From: Deltaproteobacteria bacterium
GTDB taxonomy: Bacteria; Myxococcota; JADLHZ01
Length of the DNA stretch: 64,000 nucleotides
Direction of reading: 5' to 3'
Assembly: GCA_020848545.1 (NCBI GenBank)
Contig: JADLHZ010000009.1
Coordinates: forward strand, 62,001 to 126,000
Positions within the stretch are counted from its first letter, which is position 1. Every line of letters begins with the position of its first letter. Positions 9,021 to 17,166 of this stretch are shown piece by piece. Below the pieces are notes generated by a model. It ran no database searches. It was not told where the DNA came from and saw nothing but the letters and a program-made list of their open reading frames with translations. The position numbers and the translations under genes were made by a program.

Positions 9021-10160
9021 ATGCCGCGTCCGACGATGCTCATCAACTGGGGCTACTACTTCGCGGTCGGCCACGTCGTCGAAGCGCTGAAGATCGCGCA
9101 CGGCTACGTAGCGAAGATGCCGGATCTCGAGGTGCACTTGATCTTGCCGCAGCAAGCACCGGCCGATCTCGCCCGCGCGTCGCCAGCGGTGAGCCGCGTC
9201 TACACCGTGAATCCCTACGCGATCGCGCAAGAGGGCGAGAGCTCCATCGCGTTGGCCTGCATCCCGCGCGTCTTCGACTACGTGGTCGAGTACGACTTTC
9301 CCGAAGGTCCGGCGCCGCCGGCGATCGCGCCCTTCGCCGAGCTCTTCGAGCGCCGCTTCCTCGCGCGACGGTGGAAAGGAAGCTCGAACGACCGCTACGT
9401 CCTTCCGGAAGGCGGTCAACCGGAGTACGACTTCAACGCGACCGTCTCGCTCACGCTACCGGACGCCGCACGCTTCGCCTCGCCGATGAACGATCACCGC
9501 GGGCCCAAGATCGCGCTACTGCTGGCGGGCGGCGGCGGTGCCGGCGCGTATCCTTCGCTCGGCTTCTGGCAACGCATGTGCGCGGCAATCCGCCGTGAAT
9601 TTCCCGACGTGCGCTTCGCGCTGACGGGACAATCGGGCGCCGAGCGACGCGGAACGTACACGTCATCGTACCCGCGCGCGGCCGTCAACGCGCTCTTCGA
9701 CGCTGATGCGGAGCTCGTCGACGCGTACGACATCGGCCTCTGGCGCCAACTCGGGCTCATCGCCGAATGCGACATGCTGATCTCGCCGCACACCGGCTTC
9801 TCGTTCCTCGCGCCGTGCGTCGGCACGCCGTGGCTCGCGCTCTCCGGCGGCCATTGGTCCGAGTACCTCATGAACGGCCGGCCGTTCTACTGCGTGCTGC
9901 CGCGCTGCGAGCGCTATCCCTGCCGCGGCTTCATCAAGCCCGAGTGCCGCGTGAAGTACGGCGGCGACGACTACTTCGAGTGCATGAGCGACCGCGCGCT
10001 CGAACCGAAGATCGCCGAGATCGTCGCTGGCGTCCGCAAGCTGAAGGACCCTTCGTTCTCGTACGAGATGGCCGTCGCGGAGCACCTCGAGCGCGTCCAA
10101 AAAGGCACGCTCCGCCACGACGCTTTTCGTTTCTTCGATTGGTGGCAGGCGAAGGACTAG
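9021..10160 (+). CDS. Glycosyltransferase family 9-like protein
   Basis: A 379-aa protein. The C-terminal half has IALLLAGGGGAGAYPSLGFW, a strand/Gly-rich loop as in GT9/ADP-heptose transferase folds. The sugar-nucleotide end follows: ECDMLISPHTGFSFLAPCVG and TPWLALSGGHWSEYLM, close to the heptosyltransferase pattern of a signal strand, then T-G and a GTP-W motif. The N-terminal half is a plain alpha/beta domain. It follows the TPR gene by 15 bases on the same strand and converges with the 569-aa gene (4-base gap). Substrate cannot be told; surface glycan synthesis is likely. Confidence 0.6.
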   Translation: MPRPTMLINWGYYFAVGHVVEALKIAHGYVAKMPDLEVHLILPQQAPADLARASPAVSRVYTVNPYAIAQEGESSIALACIPRVFDYVVEYDFPEGPAPPAIAPFAELFERRFLARRWKGSSNDRYVLPEGGQPEYDFNATVSLTLPDAARFASPMNDHRGPKIALLLAGGGGAGAYPSLGFWQRMCAAIRREFPDVRFALTGQSGAERRGTYTSSYPRAAVNALFDADAELVDAYDIGLWRQLGLIAECDMLISPHTGFSFLAPCVGTPWLALSGGHWSEYLMNGRPFYCVLPRCERYPCRGFIKPECRVKYGGDDYFECMSDRALEPKIAEIVAGVRKLKDPSFSYEMAVAEHLERVQKGTLRHDAFRFFDWWQAKD

Positions 10161-10164
10161 GGGC

Positions 10165-11874
10165 TTATTTCCAGTTACCGATGATCTGGCTCGCGACTTC
10201 GCCGAACTTCTTCAACGCGTTCGACGCGGCGCTGTCGGCCTTCGTCATGCGCTCCATGATCATCTGCATGCGGAGCTGCTGCGCTTCGCCTTGCTCGGAG
10301 AGAGAGTCGCGGGTGTCGCGCATCTTCGAGATGTCATTCTCGGCGCTCTCGAAGTTCGTCTGATAACCGCCGCCGGTCTCGATCTCGTGCTCCTGTTGGC
10401 GCAGCGCCGCGTCGTCGGCCGGCGGAGCGGCTCCGTCCTCGGTCACTTCGCGCGAGCCCTCGGCTTCGAGGAACGACTGCTGCTTGTTCAGGCTCTTATT
10501 GTAATATTCGGGATCGCCGCCGCCGCCCTTCGGAAAGGGGACCCCCTTCTGTGCAATCATCTTCTCGGTCATCCCCTCGAACATGAGCTCTCCCTTGTTC
10601 TTGTGGGGGTTCTTCTTTGTGACGCCACCACCGCCGCCGGTGGGCGAACCGCTACCCGATGGCGAACCGCTACCCGATGGCGAACCGCTACCCGACGGCG
10701 AGCCGCTGCCCGACGGCGAACCGCTGCCCGACGGCGAAGCGCTACTTGACGCCGACGCGCTCGGCGACGGCGGGCCTTCGGGCGGCGGCGGGCCTTCGAG
10801 CATCTCTCCGTGCTGGCGCAGCGTCGCTTCGCCGGTCGTGTAGTCGATGTCGACCTTCGGCATCTGTAGCTGTTGGTATTTCAGGTAGTCGTCGAAGTCC
10901 TTGTATTTGGACTTCGTCGCCGGATCCATCGCGTCGTAGGTCGCGCGCGCCGACTTCTTCATGTCGGCGAGCTCGTCCTTCATGATCTGCTCGGCCTTAC
11001 GCAGCGCAGATCGGCGCAGGCGCGTCGCGTCCATCTCGCCGAGCATCTCGCGCATGTCTTTGCGCGCGTCTTGCGAGATCAGCATGAACATCATCATCAC
11101 GGCGTCTTCGATGCTCATGTTCGAGAAGTTGACGCCCATCTGCTGGCCTTTGCCCTGCAAGATGTTGCCGATGTCGCCGAAGACCTTGCCGCCCTCGCCG
11201 TTCAAGCGCGCGGACAGATCCTGAATGTCTTGGTTGGATGCCGTGGCCTGGGTGTCGAGGTTCGAGGTCGTGCGCATCGACGCGCCGTCGTTGCTGCCGA
11301 CTTCCTTCTTGAGCTCGCCGTTCAGCGCCTTACCCATGCGCACGGCTTCCTTCAACGTCTCTTTGAGCTGCGGATCCGCCTCGATCGCTTTGGCGATGTC
11401 GGCCGCGGTCTGCACCAGATTGCCCGTCTTCTGCAGCACGCCTTGCTGCAGCTTCTCGAACACCGCCGCGTAAGCCTTGCCAACTTCGGTCTCGAGCGCC
11501 TTGCGATCCTTCGGCGACGGAAAGCCGGTGAACGATTGCGTCGCGCCGATCTCTTCGGGGACCACGGCCAAGGCGAGCGAGTCGAGCGAGAACCCGGTCG
11601 GGAACGCGCCGGCGCTGGCGGTGCTCGCTTCTTGCGCGCCGATCAACGAGCCGCCGAGCGCGCTCAAGGTATTTCCACCGGAGATGGTCGCGCGGGCGGT
11701 CGCCACGTTGCCCGACAGCGCCTGCGCTTCGAGCGCGCTCATGGCCAGCGTCGCCGCCGCCTGTGCTGCTGCCGCGTCCGGAGCGCCGGCCTTGTTGCCG
11801 ACCGGCTTGCCGGCCGGGGCAGTCGGCTGCTGAGTGACGACGCGGGGTTGGTTTGTGATTTTGGGATCTGACAT
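10165..11874 (-). CDS. 569-aa secreted-type protein with the shared middle and C-terminal blocks
   Basis: No annotated family is recognised. Residues 1-90 are Ala/Thr/Gln-rich and low in structure. Residues about 253-295 hold the block IEDAVMMMFMLISQDARKDM and what follows, aligned without gaps to the 788-, 907- and 1134-aa proteins. A charged coiled-coil (MREMLGEMDATRLRRSALRK) and FDDYLKYQQLQMPK follow. A linker with six SGSGSP-type repeats precedes a Gly/Lys-rich part. The last 47 residues (DSLSEQGEAQQLRM ... VASQIIGNWK) are the shared C-terminal helix block. No membrane helix is evident. The ATG has GAGGAAG upstream. Inferred role: secreted filament, tip or effector-like protein using the TPR protein at 8373 as chaperone. 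Confidence 0.6.
   Translation of the reverse strand: MSDPKITNQPRVVTQQPTAPAGKPVGNKAGAPDAAAAQAAATLAMSALEAQALSGNVATARATISGGNTLSALGGSLIGAQEASTASAGAFPTGFSLDSLALAVVPEEIGATQSFTGFPSPKDRKALETEVGKAYAAVFEKLQQGVLQKTGNLVQTAADIAKAIEADPQLKETLKEAVRMGKALNGELKKEVGSNDGASMRTTSNLDTQATASNQDIQDLSARLNGEGGKVFGDIGNILQGKGQQMGVNFSNMSIEDAVMMMFMLISQDARKDMREMLGEMDATRLRRSALRKAEQIMKDELADMKKSARATYDAMDPATKSKYKDFDDYLKYQQLQMPKVDIDYTTGEATLRQHGEMLEGPPPPEGPPSPSASASSSASPSGSGSPSGSGSPSGSGSPSGSGSPSGSGSPTGGGGGVTKKNPHKNKGELMFEGMTEKMIAQKGVPFPKGGGGDPEYYNKSLNKQQSFLEAEGSREVTEDGAAPPADDAALRQQEHEIETGGGYQTNFESAENDISKMRDTRDSLSEQGEAQQLRMQMIMERMTKADSAASNALKKFGEVASQIIGNWK
10643..10750. repeat. Six 18-bp tandem repeats encoding a Ser/Gly/Pro linker
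   Basis: Six direct copies of ggcgaaccgctacccgat or close variants at 18-bp spacing, inside the 569-aa gene. Read on the minus strand they encode a flexible SGSGSP linker between the middle block and the C-terminal part. Copy number probably varies between strains (inference). Confidence 0.9.
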
Positions 11875-11967
11875 GACCCTATCTTCCTCGATCGGGGTGT
11901 TTGCGGCTAAGTTTCTTGAGGTATTCCGCCCACATCCGGGACTTCTCAGCGGAAAACAAAAGGGTTT

Positions 11968-12891
11968 TTAGAGCGGCGCGAGCCAGCGTTCGTATTCTGG
12001 CCGCTCACCGCGGACGACCGCCATGTACGTCTCGCGGATTTTTTGGACGACAGGGCCGGGCGCGCCGCTGCCGATCGTGCGGTGGTCGATCTCCCGAACC
12101 GGGGTGATCTCGGCCGCGGTGCCGGTCAGGAACACTTCGTCGGCCGTGTAGAGCTCGTCGCGGGCAAAGCGGGCCTCGGTGACCTTGAGCCCCATGTCTT
12201 CCGCGAGCTTGATCACCGTGTCGCGCGTGAGCCCGCCGAGGATCTGCGCGCCGTACGGGGGCGTGCGCAGCACTCCGTTTTTCACGAGAAAAATGTTCTC
12301 GCCGGTGGCCTCGGCGACGAAGCCGTCGTCGTCGAGCATGATCGCTTCGTTGAAGCCGCCGAGCAGCGCCTCGCGCTTCGCCAAGATCGAGTTGACGTAT
12401 TGGCCGCAGATTTTGCCCTTGGCCAAGAAGCCGTGGTTCGACATGCGGCGAAAGCCCGAGACGCGGCAACGGATGCCTTTCTCGACGCCCTCTTTTCCGA
12501 GGTAGGGGCCCCAATACCAAGTGATGATCGAGATGCGCGTCGGGTTCGACATCGAGCCGACGCCCATCTCGCCGGCGCCCATGAACGCGAGCGGCCGCAC
12601 ATACGCTTCTTGTTGATTGTTCGCGCGCAGCGTCTCAAAGCACCCTTGCATCAGCTGCTCGCGCGTAAACGGCATGTCGAGGAGCACCATCTGCGCCGAC
12701 TGAAAGAGCCGATCGATGTGCTCCTTCAAGCGGAAGACGTACGAGCGATCTTTGCCCTTGTAACAGCGGATGCCTTCGAAGACGCCGAGCCCGTAGTGGA
12801 GCGTGTGCGTCAACACGTGGATCTGCGCGTCGTCCCAAGGACGCAGCGCCCCGTCGAGCCAAATCTTGGATGCTTTTTCGACGATCGCCAT
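11968..12891 (-). CDS. ilvE: Branched-chain amino acid aminotransferase
   Basis: A 307-aa class IV PLP aminotransferase that catalyses the last step of Val, Leu and Ile synthesis. Features: FEGIRCYKG near the N-terminus, the PLP lysine in NSILAKREALLGG, EATGENIF, and LTGTAAEITPVREIDHRTIG. Full length is present and typical for the family. It stands alone between the 569-aa gene and the BatA-like gene, all on the minus strand, with 76 bases before it that could hold its promoter. Confidence 0.95.
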   Translation of the reverse strand: MAIVEKASKIWLDGALRPWDDAQIHVLTHTLHYGLGVFEGIRCYKGKDRSYVFRLKEHIDRLFQSAQMVLLDMPFTREQLMQGCFETLRANNQQEAYVRPLAFMGAGEMGVGSMSNPTRISIITWYWGPYLGKEGVEKGIRCRVSGFRRMSNHGFLAKGKICGQYVNSILAKREALLGGFNEAIMLDDDGFVAEATGENIFLVKNGVLRTPPYGAQILGGLTRDTVIKLAEDMGLKVTEARFARDELYTADEVFLTGTAAEITPVREIDHRTIGSGAPGPVVQKIRETYMAVVRGERPEYERWLAPL

Positions 12892-12967
12892 ACGTTATCG
12901 GTACACCTTTGCGCTGGGCGGGAAAAGGGCCAACGGGGCGAGCGGTGCCGCCCAAGGTCACGTCAGC

Positions 12968-15052
12968 TCAGCCGCGCGAGGCGAGCAGCGACTGCACGCT
13001 GAACACGAGCACCAGCGCGAGCAAGATGAGGTGTGCATAGCCGCGAAAGTCGCTCGGCGCGCCCGGCGTCTTGGCGCTCGCCGCGAGGACGGCCACGTCG
13101 CCGGCGGCCCAGCGCTTGGCGAGCTCTTCGCGCGAGACCGGCTGAAAGCTCGACTCTTCGAGCGACGCGATCGCCGACGTCGCGGTGCCGATGATCGGTG
13201 GACCGCCCTCGCTCGCAGCCAGCGCATAGTGGCCGGGCGCGGGGAGGCTCGCCGTCGGATTGCTCGCATCGACGGCGATCGGCGGCGACGGCTTCTTCGT
13301 CTGCCCGAGCGCGACGACGTGCGCGCGGCTCACGCCCGCCGGCAGGACCAGCTCGCCCGGCACGCCGGCAACGTACGCGCGATCCGGCGCGCTGCGCAGC
13401 GTGCCGCCCACGTAGCGCAGCATCTGGGCGGCGAGCGGCGCGAATACGGGCCGAATCGCGAGATCGCTGAAGTCGCGGTCGATCGTGCTGAGCCACATGA
13501 GCACGCGGCCCTCGTTCGGCGCCGCCGCGCGCTCGAGCAACGCCGGCGCGCCCGAGCTGAAGCGCATCAGCTGCCGCGTCTTGTTCAAGTCCTGCGCCTC
13601 GACGAAGAAGTGGCGGAAGGTGTGGCTCTGCGTGAACGCCGGCTCGCTCACCGGATCGAAGCGGCGAAACACCGGGTGCTGCCACGCGATGTCGGTGAGC
13701 CCGAGCGCGCTCGCGAGCACGTCGTGCGCCTTCGGATCGGCGACCGCCCACTGGTCGCGCAAGCGCGCCGGCAAGATCGCGCCGAAGACCTCGTTGTACG
13801 CTTCGAAGCTCACCCGATCGCCGAGCGTGATGAGCAGGCCGCCGCCCTTCTTCACGAAGTCGGCGATCTCTTGGCCGACGCTCGCCGCCGGCGCCGGAAC
13901 GTTCGCGAGCACGAGCACCTTGTGCGCGTCCAAGCGCTGCGTCGAGAGGTCATCGGCGGCGACGACGTCGAAGGCGACCTCGGGCTTGGCGACTTGCAGC
14001 GCGCGCTCCAGGTAGAAGATCTCGTCGCGAAAGCTCACGCTTTTTGGATCGCCGTTGACGACGAGCACGCGCGGCTCGGCGAAGCGCTCGATCGCCAGCG
14101 GCGCCGTGTCGTCGTCGGCGTAACCGTCTCCCTCCGCCGCGATCGTGACGTCGCCCGGGTGCAGCCCGTCCGCGAGCTCGGTCAGCGTGAACTCACGCTC
14201 GCTGACCGCGCCAGGTGGCAGCTCGATGAAGGCGCGCGCGCGCACTTGGCCGTCGAGGGTCAGGCGCAGCTCGCCGCTCGCGGGCGCCGCGCCGAAATTG
14301 CGCGCGGTGACGATGACCCGCTCGCCGCCGTCGGACAGATGCTCGTGGACGAGCGGCCCGAGGCCCACGTTCGCCAGCGCGCGCGGCGGATCGTCGCGAT
14401 CGGCCGCGTCGACGAGCGTGACAGCGTGCACCTTGGTGCTCGCCAGCGCGTCGCCTGCGCCGAACGCGTTCTCGCTCAAGTCCGAGATGAGAAAGAGGTC
14501 GACGGAGCCTTCTCCAAAGAGCTCGAGGCCGCGCTTCACGGCGCTCGCGAGGTCGCCGCCACGCGGGCCCGGCGTCACGTCTTCGAGCGCGCCGATGAGC
14601 GCGGTGCGATCGGCGTTCGGCTGCGCCGCGAGCGGGCGCGGCTCCGTATCGGCGACGACGACGAGCGCGAGCCCTTGCGAACGATCGCGCAAGATCGCTT
14701 CGGCCTTCTTCTTCGCGCGCGCGAGCAAGGTGCTGCTGCCGAGGCGGTAGCTCATGCTGTGCGACGCATCGAGCACGATCAACGTGTCGGAGACGGCGAC
14801 CGGCGCGACCAAGCTCTTCAGGCCCGGCCCCGCGAGGCCGAACGCGAGCAGCGCAACGATGGCGATGCGCAGGAGGAGCAAGAGCAGCTGCCGCAGTTGC
14901 TCTCTGCGGGCGAGGCGCTGCACCACCTCTTCCAGGAAGTCGTAGGCCGAGAACATCAGGACCGGCGCGCGCTTTCGGCCGATCAAGTGGATCGCGATCG
15001 GCACGCCGATCAACGCGAGGCCGAAGAGCAGCGCGGGCGAGAGGAAGCTCAT
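12968..15052 (-). CDS. BatA-like VWA membrane protein
   Basis: A 694-aa protein beginning MSFLSPALLFGLALIGVPIA, the N-terminal hydrophobic module of BatA-type aerotolerance proteins. LLLLLLRIAIVALLAFGLAG forms a second membrane helix. A von Willebrand factor A domain follows with MIDAS DASHSMSYRLGSSTLLARAK (about residue 93). The rest is a CARDB/GATase-like extracytoplasmic region (VLVVNGDPKSVSFRDEIFYL), and a membrane helix closes the protein (AHLILLALVLVFSVQSLLA). The chosen ATG overlaps the DUF58 stop (ATGA 15049-15052); longer starts read into that gene. Acts with MoxR and DUF58 proteins, probably in envelope protein maturation (known association, unknown mechanism). Confidence 0.8.
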   Translation of the reverse strand: MSFLSPALLFGLALIGVPIAIHLIGRKRAPVLMFSAYDFLEEVVQRLARREQLRQLLLLLLRIAIVALLAFGLAGPGLKSLVAPVAVSDTLIVLDASHSMSYRLGSSTLLARAKKKAEAILRDRSQGLALVVVADTEPRPLAAQPNADRTALIGALEDVTPGPRGGDLASAVKRGLELFGEGSVDLFLISDLSENAFGAGDALASTKVHAVTLVDAADRDDPPRALANVGLGPLVHEHLSDGGERVIVTARNFGAAPASGELRLTLDGQVRARAFIELPPGAVSEREFTLTELADGLHPGDVTIAAEGDGYADDDTAPLAIERFAEPRVLVVNGDPKSVSFRDEIFYLERALQVAKPEVAFDVVAADDLSTQRLDAHKVLVLANVPAPAASVGQEIADFVKKGGGLLITLGDRVSFEAYNEVFGAILPARLRDQWAVADPKAHDVLASALGLTDIAWQHPVFRRFDPVSEPAFTQSHTFRHFFVEAQDLNKTRQLMRFSSGAPALLERAAAPNEGRVLMWLSTIDRDFSDLAIRPVFAPLAAQMLRYVGGTLRSAPDRAYVAGVPGELVLPAGVSRAHVVALGQTKKPSPPIAVDASNPTASLPAPGHYALAASEGGPPIIGTATSAIASLEESSFQPVSREELAKRWAAGDVAVLAASAKTPGAPSDFRGYAHLILLALVLVFSVQSLLASRG

Positions 15053-15960
15053 GCGCGCACTCTCAGAAGGTGCATGCGCCGCGAGAGATACGCGCTCAGA
15101 AGCTCGGCCGGAGGGCCGTCGGTCCACGCGAGCTGGTGATCGATGCGCGCCGCCGACAAGCGCACCGCCACCTCTTGGCGATAGCGCTGCATCTCTTGCA
15201 CGAACATCTTCTGCAGCACGCGCGGCTGCACGAACATGCGCCGGCTGTCTTCCATCGACGAGAAGAACGCCGGCGTCTCGAAGGGAAAGTCGCGCTCGTC
15301 CGGGTGCTGCACGTGTAGCACGCTGACTTCGATGCCACGCGCGGCGATGACCTCGAGCGCGTCGAGCACGCTCTGGTCACCGGGCCGCGCGCGATCGAGC
15401 AAGTCGCTGATGACGATGCACAAGCCGCGGCCGCGCACGAGCTCCGTCAGGCTCGTGACGCCTGCGGCGAGGGCGCCTTTGCCCTTCGGCTGCGCGCGCA
15501 CCAAGCGGTGCACGATCTCTTCGAAGTGCGACGAGCGCGTGCGCGCCGGCAAGAATTCACGGCCGCCATCGGCAAGCGTCATGAGGCCGACAGCGTCGCG
15601 CTGGCTCAACGCCAAGTGACAGAGCCCGGCCGCGAGCGTGCGCGCGTACGCGAGCTTGTTCGTGCCACGCGTGCCGTCGCCGTAGCCCATGGAGCCGCTC
15701 GCGTCGAAGACGACGTAGACCTTCAAGTTCGCTTCGTCTTGGAATTGCTTCAGGTAGTAGCGATCGAAGCGCGCATACGCCCGCCAGTCGATGCGGCGCA
15801 CGTCGTCGCCCGGCGCGTACTCTTTGTGCTCGGCGAACTCGACCGAGGTGCCGCGGCGCTTGGCCGAGTGGATGCCGCTGATCGCGCCGAGCGACGCTTC
15901 TTTGGCGGCGAGCGTCAGCTGCTCGACGCGCGCGATGACGTCCGGGTCGAGCGCTTCCAT
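15049..15960 (-). CDS. DUF58 protein (MoxR-associated)
   Basis: A 303-aa DUF58 protein starting MEALDPDVIARVEQLTLAAK. The family signature GRRGTSVEF-like segment (SAKRRGTSVEFAEHKEYAPG, DDVRRIDWRAYARFDRYYLK) is followed by a VWA-like part with VFDASGSMGYGDG. The ATG sits directly against the inner edge of a 165-bp inverted-repeat element. The only Shine-Dalgarno-like AGGGA lies in that element's terminal repeat, 9 bases upstream. The frame also stays open through the element (53 extra codons), so an extended form cannot be excluded, but those codons do not resemble DUF58 proteins. Confidence 0.85.
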   Translation of the reverse strand: MEALDPDVIARVEQLTLAAKEASLGAISGIHSAKRRGTSVEFAEHKEYAPGDDVRRIDWRAYARFDRYYLKQFQDEANLKVYVVFDASGSMGYGDGTRGTNKLAYARTLAAGLCHLALSQRDAVGLMTLADGGREFLPARTRSSHFEEIVHRLVRAQPKGKGALAAGVTSLTELVRGRGLCIVISDLLDRARPGDQSVLDALEVIAARGIEVSVLHVQHPDERDFPFETPAFFSSMEDSRRMFVQPRVLQKMFVQEMQRYRQEVAVRLSAARIDHQLAWTDGPPAELLSAYLSRRMHLLRVRA

Positions 15961-16125
15961 TAGGGCGTGTCCCTGAATTGGTGTCCAGCCCATTTCGGGC
16001 GCTTTTTGGTCAGCTTCCGACGAAAAATCCTCGGAATGGAACCACCATGACTGCGGTTTTTCATCGAAATCTGCCTCAAAAATCGCCTCGAACTGAGCTG
16101 AACCCCAATCCAGGGACACGCCCTA
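15961..16125. mobile_element. MITE with TA ends inserted between moxR and DUF58
   Basis: Left end TAGGGCGTGTCCCTGAATTG and right end (reverse complement) TAGGGCGTGTCCCTGGATTG match at 19 of 20 positions. The similarity continues inward to roughly 39 bp with scattered mismatches. The core of 161 bp carries no transposase. Flanking TA dinucleotides suggest TA target duplication as in IS630/mariner-type elements. The right-hand TA contributes to the moxR stop codon, and the left end abuts the DUF58 start codon. Family assignment is inferred only from the TA ends. Confidence 0.8.
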
Positions 16126-17157
16126 CGGCTTACTGTGATCGAGCAGCATCGAGATGAGCTTCGTCGGCGACAGGCGCTCGGCCTCGGCGCGAAAGTTCAG
16201 GATCAAACGGTGCTGCAGCACGCTGCGCGCGAGCGAGCGGATGTCGTCGACGTCGACAGCAAAGCGGCCTGAGAGGAGCGCGCGGGCCTTCGCCGCCAAC
16301 ACCAAGTGCTGCGCCGAGCGCGGGCCGGCGCCGAACGAGAGATAGTTCTTCACGAAGTCCGGCGCGGTCTCCTCGGCCGGCCGGCTCGCCCGCACCAGCT
16401 TCACCGCATACGCCAGCACGGCGTCGCCGATCGGCACCTTCGGCACGAGGTTCTGAAACGCTTCGATCTCTTGCGGCGTCAGCACCGGCTTCACTTCGCC
16501 GGTCGTCGTCGAGGTGGTGCTCTCGACGATGTCGAGCTCTTCCTCGAAGCTCGGATAGCCGACGTCGATCATCAGCATGAAGCGATCGAGCTGCGCTTCC
16601 GGCAGCGGATACGTCCCTTCTTGCTCGATCGGGTTCTGCGTCGCGAAGACGTGAAAGGGCCGCGGCAGGTCATAGGTGTTGCCGCCGGCGGTCACGCGCC
16701 GTTCTTGCATCGCCTGCAAGAGCGCCGCCTGCGTCTTCGGCGGCGTGCGGTTGATCTCGTCGGCGAGCAGCAAGTTCGCAAAGAGCGGGCCTTTGATGAA
16801 GCGGAACTGCCGGCGCCCGGTCGTGTGATCTTCTTCGAGCACGTCGGTGCCGGTGACGTCGGACGGCATCAAGTCCGGCGTGAACTGCACGCGATTGAAC
16901 TGCAGGTGCAGCGCTTGCGCCAGCGTGGAGATGAGCAGCGTCTTCGCCAGGCCGGGCACGCCGACGAAGAGGCCGTGGCCGCCGGAGAAGAGCGTCACGA
17001 GCAGCTCGTCGATGACCACCTCTTGGCCGACGATGCGCTTCTTGATCTCGGCGACGAGCAGCTTCTTCTTCTCGGCCATTTGCCGCGCGAGCTCTTTGTC
17101 TTGCGGGTTCTTCGACGAATCCTGATTCTGCGCGAGCTCGACGATGGTTCCGGTCAT
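16123..17157 (-). CDS. MoxR-family AAA+ ATPase
   Basis: A 344-aa MoxR ATPase. Walker A is the variant [10 protein letters not shown], Walker B is [20 protein letters not shown], sensor 1 is [20 protein letters not shown] with the arginine finger in LDRF, and sensor 2 is [17 protein letters not shown]. MoxR ATPases act as chaperones for VWA-domain partners, which fit the DUF58 and BatA-like proteins downstream. Its TAG stop is built from the edge of the MITE at 15961-16125, so the final residues (LLDHSKP) may differ from the ancestral end. Confidence 0.9.
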   Translation of the reverse strand: MTGTIVELAQNQDSSKNPQDKELARQMAEKKKLLVAEIKKRIVGQEVVIDELLVTLFSGGHGLFVGVPGLAKTLLISTLAQALHLQFNRVQFTPDLMPSDVTGTDVLEEDHTTGRRQFRFIKGPLFANLLLADEINRTPPKTQAALLQAMQERRVTAGGNTYDLPRPFHVFATQNPIEQEGTYPLPEAQLDRFMLMIDVGYPSFEEELDIVESTTSTTTGEVKPVLTPQEIEAFQNLVPKVPIGDAVLAYAVKLVRASRPAEETAPDFVKNYLSFGAGPRSAQHLVLAAKARALLSGRFAVDVDDIRSLARSVLQHRLILNFRAEAERLSPTKLISMLLDHSKP

Positions 17158-17166
17158 GTGGTGCCC

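Noticed and set aside
6822-9419. Long minus-strand frame of 865 codons extending rimO far upstream
   Set aside because: RimO homology begins at 8255 with a ribosome site; the upstream part is antisense to the TPR and glycosyltransferase genes and has no family likeness.
12803-15139. 778-codon plus-strand frame
   Set aside because: Antisense to the BatA-like gene and ilvE start; Arg/His-rich shadow.
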